Part shown: positions 54,095 through 62,035 of the stretch, one piece after another
How positions within the stretch are numbered: position 1 is the first letter of the stretch
Layout: every line of letters begins with the position of its first letter
Assembly (NCBI RefSeq): GCF_009193215.1
Contig: NZ_VYVA01000001.1
Span: forward strand, 744,001 to 808,000
Source: Flavicella marina
GTDB taxonomy: Bacteria; Bacteroidota; Bacteroidia; Flavobacteriales; Flavobacteriaceae
Reading direction: 5' to 3'
Length of the DNA stretch: 64,000 bases
Notes under the pieces: generated by a model
What the model saw: only the letters and a program-made list of their open reading frames with translations
Database searches by the model: none
Told to the model about the DNA's origin: nothing
Program-made: the position numbers and the translations under genes

Positions 54095-57000
54095 TTAGAA
54101 ATTTACGTTTACATTTAATCCTACACTTCTTGTTGAAGGTTGTCCATAGATATCTACTCCTTGTAACCCATTTCCAGTACTCGCCGCAATATTCGGATCG
54201 AATGGCGCATTTTTATAGAAGAAGAAAAGGTTGTTTGCAATTAGAGAAAGTCGCATGTTTTTAACAACACTATTCGAAAAATTCAAGTTATAACCTACAG
54301 AAAACTCACGTAAACTTACGTTTGTTGCATCGTATACATATTCTCCCATCATACCAGCTCTACCACCTGTTTGCAAGTAGTAATCTTGAGCATTCATTTG
54401 TTTAGAGTTTCCATCAGTATCAACTACATTGATCATACCTCCATTCGTGTTTCTCGCATCAGCTGAAGCTTGAGACACACCATAAAAGTCGTTCACCGCT
54501 TCGGTAACACTCACTACGCTACCTCCAACTTTTGCATCAATCAAAAAGTTTACTGTGAAATTTTTGTACTCAAAATTATTGTTCCACCCCAAAGTATAAT
54601 CTGGTTGAGCATGTGCGATCGTTTCGAAATCTGTTGACTCTAGTGTTAAATTCCCTGATCCATCATCTGTAACTATTGGCAATCCTTGATCATTTCTTAC
54701 GATCGATCTACCACGAATAGAACCAAAATCTTCACCTTCAACTAATGAATATCCATACCCATTTACACCAGGTGCAGTAAGAACCGCTTCACCATTTTCT
54801 AAATCTGGATGTACTGAAATTACTTTGTTTTTATTCATTGCAAAGTTCAATGAAGAATTCCAAATAAAGTTATCCGTAACGATAGGCTTACCGTTAATTA
54901 CCAACTCAATACCTTCGTTAGAAATTTCTCCGGCGTTTACGATATTCTGCACAAATCCTTGCGTATTTGGTTCTGCTTGGATGTAAAATATTTGATCTGT
55001 TGTTTTTGAATTGTAATATGTTAAATCAAAACCAAATCTGTTTCCAAAAAATCTCCATTCAGTTCCTAATTCAAATGATTTTTGTCTTTCTGGTCGCAAT
55101 GTTTCTCCTTCTTTCACTCCGAAAGTTGGTTTGGCAAAGTTTCCTTGACCTAAAGGAATATTGTTCAATGGAATCGTAGCATATGGAGGAATGTCTTTTC
55201 CTACCTCTGCATAAGATCCTCTTAATTTTGCAAAAGAAATTACTTCTGGCAATTCGAAAATATCAGACAATACCCCTGTCAAACCTACAGATGGGTAGAA
55301 AAATGATTCTGATGAAGTGTTTACCAATGTTGAAGACCAATCTGTTCTTCCTGTAACATCTAAGAAAATCTTATTGTAAAAACCAAAGTTTGCAGAACCG
55401 AATACTGATTGTACTTCTCTATTAGAAACAGTCTGTTGTATGTCATTAGTATTCGTAAAATTGGCAATCGTAAAATAGTTAGGATATCTTAACCCTGTTC
55501 CGTTTCCAGAATCTAAATAAATCTGATCTCCAGTTGCATATTTTGTCAAACTACCACCCAACAAAGCAGTAACAGAAATATTCTCACCAATGTTTTTATT
55601 ATAGTTTGCAATCAAATCTATGTATTGTTGTGTGTTTTCTGTTTTCTCCATGATATAACGACCAGTTGCAGGTACAAAAGTTAAATCACTACCAGCGTAT
55701 AATTTTTTCTCAAAAGTGAAAAAAGATTTGTCGTAACTAGCTCTTGATTGTAAAGAAAACTCTTCTGAAATCTTATAGCTAACTGATACATTCGCCAATA
55801 CTCTTTGCGCTATATCTTGTGATGGATTTCTATTGATCAACCAGTATGGATTCTGCTGGATATTTTCATCAAATGAAGTCGCATACTGATCCATCATGTT
55901 GGTTGTCTCATTGAAATACTCATATTGGTTTTTATAGTTTTCTCTGCTCACTCCAACTGGGTGTAAATACAATCCTGTTAATGGATTAGAATACAAACCA
56001 TTCGTTGGTCTGTTGTTGATTCTTTGGTCAGATAAATTTGCGCTCGCACTAATTTGCAACTTGTCTTTGTAGAAAGACATCGTTTCTCTTAACGTTAAGT
56101 TATTACGAATTAATTTGTTGTTTGGAATCACTCCTTCTGCCAATGTGTTCGCATAAGACAAGTAAGTTTGAGCTTTCTTTGTTCCTGCGGTTAAAGCAAT
56201 TGACTGAATCGCTGTATACCCTGTTTGAAAAAAATCTTTAGCATTGTTCGACAATCCATCTGTTTTTGCTCCCCAAGATTTTGGATCAGATACATTTCCG
56301 TTTTCAGCAACTGGCTGCCCAACAGAATTTGATTGGTATTCTGATTGCAATTGAGGTACTGTAAAAACATTGTCCATTGTAAAAGCAGAACTTACATTCG
56401 CCGACAAACGACCTTCTTTCCCTTTTTTCGTAGTAATTAAAATTACCCCGTTTGCTCCTTGAGAACCATATAAGGCAGCAGCAGAAGCTCCTTTTAAAAC
56501 CGACATACTTTCGATATCGTCAGGATTGATCATAGACATTGCATCACCACCATCACGATTTCCTGTTTGACTACCAAATACGTTTGTTCCAGGTGCTTCA
56601 CCATTTGAACCGTTTCCGCTATTTTGCATTGGCACACCATCAATCACATATAATGGATCGTTGTTCGTAGTAGAAGAGTTACCCCTTAAAACTACTTTAG
56701 AGGCTCCCCCAACACCAGAAGAACTTCTGGTAATTGTAATACCTGCAGATTTACCTGACAAACTATTTACCGGGTTGGTTTGTTTTACCGTTACCAACTC
56801 GGCACCTCCAACTTCTTGCGCTGAATAGGTCAAAGCTTTTTTCTCCTTTTTAATACCTAAGGCAGTAACAATTACTTCATCTAAAGCTTGAGAGTCTTCT
56901 TCTAAAGCAATGTTTAAGGAATTAGAATCGCCTATGGTTATAGTAACGTCTTTCATTCCTAAAAAAGAAATTTTAAGTTTTTCACCTGAAGAGGCTTCAA

Positions 57001-57190
57001 TTGAGAAGAGACCATCAAAATCTGTTTGAGTTCCTCTACTTGTTCCTTCCACAAATACAGAAACCCCAGGTAATGGAACACCATCTGAAGCTGTGGTTAC
57101 TGTACCTGTAATACTTTTTTCCTGTGCCGAAACCTGAAGGCTGAACAACATGGAAAAAACCGTAATAAATACTAAGTTAATTTTTTTCAT
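54095..57190 (-). CDS. SusC/RagA TonB-linked outer-membrane transporter
   Basis: 1031 residues from the ATG at 57190, which directly begins the signal peptide (a frame to 57304 adds 38 non-native residues). Domains: a carboxypeptidase-like barrel ITGTVTTASDGVPLPGVSV (about 25-100), the TonB-interaction segment DEVIVTALGIKKEKK, a plug (SLSGKSAGITITRSSSG; GSQGANGVILITTKKG) and a long beta-barrel ending VGLNVNVNF. It imports oligosaccharides bound by the SusD lid. It heads the operon and is divergent from the sensor kinase, which probably controls it. A TACTTTTA box at 57219-57226 (minus) is a possible -7 element. Confidence 0.95.
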   Translation of the reverse strand: MKKINLVFITVFSMLFSLQVSAQEKSITGTVTTASDGVPLPGVSVFVEGTSRGTQTDFDGLFSIEASSGEKLKISFLGMKDVTITIGDSNSLNIALEEDSQALDEVIVTALGIKKEKKALTYSAQEVGGAELVTVKQTNPVNSLSGKSAGITITRSSSGVGGASKVVLRGNSSTTNNDPLYVIDGVPMQNSGNGSNGEAPGTNVFGSQTGNRDGGDAMSMINPDDIESMSVLKGASAAALYGSQGANGVILITTKKGKEGRLSANVSSAFTMDNVFTVPQLQSEYQSNSVGQPVAENGNVSDPKSWGAKTDGLSNNAKDFFQTGYTAIQSIALTAGTKKAQTYLSYANTLAEGVIPNNKLIRNNLTLRETMSFYKDKLQISASANLSDQRINNRPTNGLYSNPLTGLYLHPVGVSRENYKNQYEYFNETTNMMDQYATSFDENIQQNPYWLINRNPSQDIAQRVLANVSVSYKISEEFSLQSRASYDKSFFTFEKKLYAGSDLTFVPATGRYIMEKTENTQQYIDLIANYNKNIGENISVTALLGGSLTKYATGDQIYLDSGNGTGLRYPNYFTIANFTNTNDIQQTVSNREVQSVFGSANFGFYNKIFLDVTGRTDWSSTLVNTSSESFFYPSVGLTGVLSDIFELPEVISFAKLRGSYAEVGKDIPPYATIPLNNIPLGQGNFAKPTFGVKEGETLRPERQKSFELGTEWRFFGNRFGFDLTYYNSKTTDQIFYIQAEPNTQGFVQNIVNAGEISNEGIELVINGKPIVTDNFIWNSSLNFAMNKNKVISVHPDLENGEAVLTAPGVNGYGYSLVEGEDFGSIRGRSIVRNDQGLPIVTDDGSGNLTLESTDFETIAHAQPDYTLGWNNNFEYKNFTVNFLIDAKVGGSVVSVTEAVNDFYGVSQASADARNTNGGMINVVDTDGNSKQMNAQDYYLQTGGRAGMMGEYVYDATNVSLREFSVGYNLNFSNSVVKNMRLSLIANNLFFFYKNAPFDPNIAASTGNGLQGVDIYGQPSTRSVGLNVNVNF

Positions 57191-57312
57191 AAAAAATATT
57201 GTTAATTGGTTTTCATGATAAAAGTAGATGGAGAATACACCTTTAAAAAAAAATATCGCCAAACGACAGAAAAAGAACAACCAATGACATTTATTAAGAT
57301 ACAAAGTATATT

Positions 57313-58467
57313 TTGAATTTTTTTCATCAAAAATCTTCGATATATTTTACTACATTTGAGAATCATCAACTTACTCAAAATGAGCGTTTCACCAATAAAA
57401 ACAAGTCTTTGCCAGTATTTAGCCTTTTAAAAAAAGTGAATTTTAGAATTCCGATAAAGTACCATCTCATTTTTTGGGGAAGCTATTTTTGTCTAAATTT
57501 TATTCGATGGGGAAGTTATTTTGACGACTATTGGTATTCACTAAAATCGAATTTGGTAGAATTTCCTCTGCATATTATTTTGGTGTATTTCACACTGTAT
57601 TTTTTAGTGCCAAAATTTATTTTGACCAAAAAATTCCCCTTATTTTTTATTTTCTTCACCACCTCACTGGCCATCTTATATATAACGCGTACAGCATTTA
57701 ACTATTTTTTAGTGACAAAAAATATTTGGCCTGAAGCTGAAGGGTCACAAGATGCTTTTCAATTCAATCATATATTAGCAGTTACACTAGGAGAAATTTA
57801 TGTAGTTGCTTTTGTGGCGGCAATCAAACTCACCGTAGAATGGATTTATCAAAAACAAAAGGCAGAAAACCTAAAAAAATTGCAGTTGCGCACTGAACTA
57901 GATTTTCTAAAATCACAAATTCAGCCCCATTTTTTCTTCAACACTTTGAACAATTTATATGCATTGACTCTAGAAAAATCAGACATTGCTCCGAGCGTGG
58001 TATTGCGTCTTTCTGACATCATGCAATATGTATTATACGAAGTAAAAGAACCTCAAATAGCTTTGTCTACTGAAATAAAATACATTCAAAATTATATCGA
58101 TTTAGAGGAAATGCGCCATGGAAACAATCTAAAAATAAAAATTAAAATCCAAGGAGATATTTCTGGAGTAATGTTACCTCCATTGTTGTTTTTGCCATTT
58201 ATAGAAAACTGTTTCAAACATGGAATACGTGGGAATAATAAGCTAAAAATAAAAATCGGCTTCAAAATCATCGAAAATAAAAAACTTATATTTACAACGG
58301 AAAACAACTTTTTAGAGACAGAAACCGAGACAAAACATGGTATCGGTAACCGCAATGTAAAAAGAAGATTAGAATTGTTATTCCAAAATTCTTTCGAACT
58401 AAAATCGAAAATAAAAAACGGGAACTACAAAGTAAAAATGATTCTCCCAATTAACCAAGACCATTAA
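57313..58467 (+). CDS. LytS-type sensor histidine kinase
   Basis: 384 residues in the longest frame. Four membrane helices (about 50-180) are followed by the His_kinase domain with SQIQPHFFFNTLNNLY (His206) and an HATPase region LFLPFIENCFKHGIRGN. It lacks a periplasmic sensor domain, so it senses through its membrane part or a partner. It would phosphorylate the LytTR regulator 11 bases downstream. The start is uncertain: no ATG is near, the longest frame begins at TTG 57313, yet a TACATTTG box at 57351 lies inside it. TTG 57409 or GTG 57436 are better matched to that promoter. Confidence 0.9.
   Translation: MNFFHQKSSIYFTTFENHQLTQNERFTNKNKSLPVFSLLKKVNFRIPIKYHLIFWGSYFCLNFIRWGSYFDDYWYSLKSNLVEFPLHIILVYFTLYFLVPKFILTKKFPLFFIFFTTSLAILYITRTAFNYFLVTKNIWPEAEGSQDAFQFNHILAVTLGEIYVVAFVAAIKLTVEWIYQKQKAENLKKLQLRTELDFLKSQIQPHFFFNTLNNLYALTLEKSDIAPSVVLRLSDIMQYVLYEVKEPQIALSTEIKYIQNYIDLEEMRHGNNLKIKIKIQGDISGVMLPPLLFLPFIENCFKHGIRGNNKLKIKIGFKIIENKKLIFTTENNFLETETETKHGIGNRNVKRRLELLFQNSFELKSKIKNGNYKVKMILPINQDH
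57351..57358 (+). promoter_or_regulatory. Possible -7 box inside the kinase N-terminus
   Basis: TACATTTG fits the consensus. If used, transcription would begin near 57364 and the kinase would start at 57409 (TTG) or 57436 (GTG). Confidence 0.4.
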
Positions 58468-58478
58468 ACGAAATTACA

Positions 58479-59192
58479 TTGAATATCAAAGTCCTAATAA
58501 TTGATGATGAACCTTTAGCTATTAAAGTTATTGAAACCCATTTGCGTGAGTTCAAGAACTTTGAAATTGTGGCTACATTTAATGATCCTATTGCTGCGCT
58601 TGAAACGTTGAAACAAGAGGCTATAGATGTTATTTTTTTAGATATCAATATGTCAAAAATGAACGGTCTAGAATTTTTAAAAACCGTTACTATTCAACCA
58701 AATGTGGTTATCACTACTGCTTATAGAGAATATGCTGTGGAAAGCTTTGATTTGGATGTTTTAGACTATTTGGTAAAACCTATTCCGTTTACACGTTTCT
58801 TAAAAGCGGTGAATAAAATAACTCAAAAAATTCAATTACAAAGAGGGATTCATAAAACCGAAGAAGAAAATAACACTGAGGGATTTATTTTTCTTAAAGT
58901 TGAAAAAAAACTTGTAAAAATTAAATTCGACACCATCTTATATATTGAGAGTTTAAAAGATTATATCAAGGTATTTACAACAACCGGAGATTTTTTAGTA
59001 CACAAATCATTAACCAGTATAACTGAAGAATTACCAACGGAAAAATTTTTACGCATTCATAGGTCTTTTACCATCGCTATTGACAAAGTTGATAGTGTTG
59101 AAGGAAATTTAATTGAAATTGCCTCAAAACGCGTACCTATTGGAAGAAAATATGTTGCCAACACCAAGAAAATTATTCTCAATCAAGAATAA
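58479..59192 (+). CDS. LytTR family response regulator
   Basis: 237 residues with a TTG start. The receiver domain (about 1-120) has the acidic pair DDEP near 9-12, phospho-acceptor Asp55 in VIFLDINMSKMNG and Lys in YLVKPIPFTRF near 104. The C-terminal LytTR DNA-binding domain (about 135-235) has FDTILYIESLKDYIKVF and FLRIHRSFTIAIDKVD. It pairs with the upstream kinase and is the likely activator of the divergent susC operon. Such LytTR pairs also control chitin loci in flavobacteria. Confidence 0.94.
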   Translation: MNIKVLIIDDEPLAIKVIETHLREFKNFEIVATFNDPIAALETLKQEAIDVIFLDINMSKMNGLEFLKTVTIQPNVVITTAYREYAVESFDLDVLDYLVKPIPFTRFLKAVNKITQKIQLQRGIHKTEEENNTEGFIFLKVEKKLVKIKFDTILYIESLKDYIKVFTTTGDFLVHKSLTSITEELPTEKFLRIHRSFTIAIDKVDSVEGNLIEIASKRVPIGRKYVANTKKIILNQE

Positions 59193-59289
59193 AAAAAGGT
59201 TGTTTGTGGGCTAATTGCTGTTTTCTAAAGAAGGTTTTTATTTCTTAATACGGAGTTTACTACTTTATCATTTGATAAATAAAAGTCAT

Positions 59290-60381
59290 ATGAGAAATCG
59301 AATACAATCTGTAGATATATTGCGCGGTTTTACAATTGCAGCAATGATTTTAGTAAACACTCCTGGGGACTGGAATCACGTCTATGCTCCATTATTACAT
59401 GCTAATTGGCATGGTCTTACACCCACTGATTTAATTTTTCCATTTTTTTTGTTCATCGTAGGAATCTCTATTTCCTATGCATATAAAAATGCAGAGAACA
59501 CCCGAGCTACCTACAAAAAAATATTGATCAGAAGTTTAAAACTGATAGGCCTTGGGTTATTTTTAAATATATTTATTCCTTATTTTCCATTTGTCACTGA
59601 TTTAAGTAATGTAAGAATTCCGGGTGTATTGCAAAGAATCGGAATTGTGTTTTTTATTAGCTCACTTTTATTTTTAAATTTTAATTGGAAAACTCTATTT
59701 GTAATTTCTCTTGGAACCTTAAGTGTTTATTGGCTATTTACTGGGTTCTTTCCAATGCCAAATGGGAGTCTTCCTACACTTGATCGCGCACCAAACAACT
59801 GGGCAAATTATATAGATCTACAGCTATTACAAAATCATACATGGCAAAAATACTATGACCCAGAAGGTCTTCTAAGTACCATCCCTTCGATTGTAACTTG
59901 CCTATTCGGTATTTTACTTGGAAAAATTTTACAAATTCATGCAGACAATAAAGTCAATTTACTTTTGCTCACTGCGTTTTCTTTTCTTGTAATTGGATAT
60001 ATATGGAGTATTTGGTATCCTGTAAACAAAGCTCTTTGGACAGGTTCTTTTGTATTTATCACTGCCGGTTATGGAACGCTTTTTTTAACAATTATCTATT
60101 ATTTCTCTGATGAAATACAACTAAATTTTGGGCAAATATTTAAATATGCAGGAACCAATGCAATCACCATCTATTTTCTCTCTAGTTTGATTTCTAAGTG
60201 TTTTTATATGATTCATATAAACGAAACAGAAACCATACACTCATATGTATACAACAATTACTTCTTTGGTATTATTGGCAATCCAGAATTAGCATCACTT
60301 TTATATGCCGCTTCTGTAACAATTTTCTACTTAGTTTTAGCATACATAATGTATCGAAAAAAATGGATCATCAAAGTATGA
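59290..60381 (+). CDS. nagX: NagX/HGSNAT-like membrane protein (DUF5009/COG4299 family)
   Basis: 363 residues from the ATG at 59290; a TTG frame from 59215 adds 25 residues. About ten to eleven membrane helices. The N-terminus RIQSVDILRGFTIAAMILVN is followed by HANWHGLTPTDLIFPFFLF, where His37 matches the active-site His of human heparan-alpha-glucosaminide N-acetyltransferase. In bacteria the family is called NagX and is found in GlcNAc and chitin operons. It may acetylate glucosamine across the membrane or act as a transporter; the function is unproven. It follows the LytTR gene and is convergent with the MFS gene. Confidence 0.88.
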   Translation: MRNRIQSVDILRGFTIAAMILVNTPGDWNHVYAPLLHANWHGLTPTDLIFPFFLFIVGISISYAYKNAENTRATYKKILIRSLKLIGLGLFLNIFIPYFPFVTDLSNVRIPGVLQRIGIVFFISSLLFLNFNWKTLFVISLGTLSVYWLFTGFFPMPNGSLPTLDRAPNNWANYIDLQLLQNHTWQKYYDPEGLLSTIPSIVTCLFGILLGKILQIHADNKVNLLLLTAFSFLVIGYIWSIWYPVNKALWTGSFVFITAGYGTLFLTIIYYFSDEIQLNFGQIFKYAGTNAITIYFLSSLISKCFYMIHINETETIHSYVYNNYFFGIIGNPELASLLYAASVTIFYLVLAYIMYRKKWIIKV

Positions 60382-60385
60382 CACA

Positions 60386-60417
60386 AAAAAAGTCCACTTG
60401 TTCAAGTGGACTTTTTT
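60386..60417. terminator. Bidirectional terminator
   Basis: AAAAAAGTCCACTTG (60386-60400) and CAAGTGGACTTTTTT (60403-60417), perfect arms between convergent nagX and the MFS gene. Confidence 0.9.
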
Positions 60418-60431
60418 GACTTTAAATAACC

Positions 60432-61751
60432 TTACTTTTTCCAGCTATGAATTTTATGTCCTTTCAATGCAAAAAATAAAATAATAGCATAACAAGGAAT
60501 CAATATCCAATAACTTTCTGTAGCGGCAAGTGGTGTTGCATCTTCACCAGAAATCCCAGAATCTATGAGTACCGTTCTACTAGAATCCACCAAACGACCA
60601 TACAACGGAGGAATTACTGCACCACCAGAAATTGCCATAATCAATAGAGCAGAAGCAGTCTTCGTAAATTTTCCTAGACCTTGTAATGTCAACGGCCATA
60701 CTGCTGGCCATACCAAGGCATTTGCAATTCCCAATGAAGCTACAAACAAGACAGAAATAAATCCGGTCGTAGACAAAATTCCTATACTAAAAACAATTCC
60801 TAATACTGCACTTATTTTTAGAGCTGTTCCTTGACTGATAAATTTAGGTATCAATAGCGCCCCAAGTAGATATGTTGCAACCATAGCCATTAACGTAAAT
60901 GTTGTAAAGAATTTGGCATCAGCTTCAGGGAAACCTAACGAAATTCCATAGGCAATAATCGTATCACCAGCAATCACCTCAGCTCCAACATAAACAAACA
61001 AAGTCAACACCCCTAACCATAAATGTGGGAATTGAAAAATACTTGTTTTTTCAGTTGTTCCTTCTTCAATTTCTTCTTCAACGGGTTCTACATGAGGGAG
61101 TGGTGCTTTTCTAATCAACACACCTAAAACAGCTAATACAATTGCCATACAGACATAAGGTGTAAAAACACTATCGGCCATGCTATCTAACAAAACTTCT
61201 TTTTCTTGCTCAGAAACCGACCCCAATTTTTTATTTACGTCACCAATCCCAGAAAGTAATAAAGATCCAAAAATTAAGGAACCTAAGGCCCCTGCAACTT
61301 TATTGGCAATACCCATAATTGAGATTCTTTTTGCTGCACTTTCAATAGGACCTAAAATGGTAATATAAGGATTGGCTGCTGTCTGTAATAAAGTCATCCC
61401 TACTCCTTGAATAAAAATACCTGTTAAAAACACCCAATACGTTCTAGCCTCTGCAGCCGGAATAAATACCAAAGCCCCAATTGCCATCACAAAAAGACCT
61501 AAAGACATTCCTTTTCTATAGCCTATTTTATTCAAAATAGAAGAAGCGGGTAATGCCATTAATACAAATGAAATATAAGACGCAGATGCGACTAAATAAG
61601 ATTGTGCTTCGGTAAGCTCATTGATGGTTTTCATAAAAGGAATCAACGCTCCATTGATCCATGTTACAAATCCAAAAATAAAAAATACTCCGGCGATAAT
61701 ACTAATAGGAATGATACTTGATTTTTTGGTTTCTATTGCGGCTGGCTCCAT
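60432..61751 (-). CDS. FucP/NagP-type MFS sugar transporter
   Basis: 439 residues, twelve membrane helices. Signature segments are FGFVTWINGALIPFMKTIN near 27, VASASYISFVLMALPAS near 50, GIFIQGVGMTLLQTAANPY near 112 and NALVWPAVWPLTLQGLGKF near 345. This group includes L-fucose permease FucP and the GlcNAc permease NagP. In this locus GlcNAc import is the best guess (inference). The charged loop between helices 6 and 7 is long (VEPVEEEIEEGTTEK). The ATG is at 61751; the 264 bases upstream hold no gene. Confidence 0.93.
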   Translation of the reverse strand: MEPAAIETKKSSIIPISIIAGVFFIFGFVTWINGALIPFMKTINELTEAQSYLVASASYISFVLMALPASSILNKIGYRKGMSLGLFVMAIGALVFIPAAEARTYWVFLTGIFIQGVGMTLLQTAANPYITILGPIESAAKRISIMGIANKVAGALGSLIFGSLLLSGIGDVNKKLGSVSEQEKEVLLDSMADSVFTPYVCMAIVLAVLGVLIRKAPLPHVEPVEEEIEEGTTEKTSIFQFPHLWLGVLTLFVYVGAEVIAGDTIIAYGISLGFPEADAKFFTTFTLMAMVATYLLGALLIPKFISQGTALKISAVLGIVFSIGILSTTGFISVLFVASLGIANALVWPAVWPLTLQGLGKFTKTASALLIMAISGGAVIPPLYGRLVDSSRTVLIDSGISGEDATPLAATESYWILIPCYAIILFFALKGHKIHSWKK

Positions 61752-61974
61752 AATTCAAATTAAGTTATAGGTTTTTATTCTGATTGAAAAATTCAAAAAC
61801 GTGAAAATACAAAAATGAACCTTCACTGAACAATATCGGCCAACATTCATCATTCAAAAAAATAATTCGACAAAAGACACAATTTCTAGCACAAAAAACC
61901 AAACCACAAGCATAAAATCGTAGAAGTTTTCAATGAAACCAATCTTAAAAGTATCTTTTTTTAAAGTATTAATC

Positions 61975-61982
61975 TATTTTTG
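61975..61982 (+). promoter_or_regulatory. -7 box for tex
   Basis: TATTTTTG, 33 bases before the ATG at 62016. Confidence 0.5.
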
Positions 61983-61983
61983 T

Positions 61984-62035
61984 TTCTTGACTATATGCAC
62001 AGCAGATAATTATTTATGGAAATTCTTGACTATAT
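61984..62035 (+). repeat. 13-base direct repeat spanning the tex start
   Basis: TTCTTGACTATAT occurs at 61984-61996 in the leader and again at 62023-62035 as codons 3-7 of tex, 39 bases apart. It may be a chance micro-duplication or a regulatory site. Confidence 0.5.
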
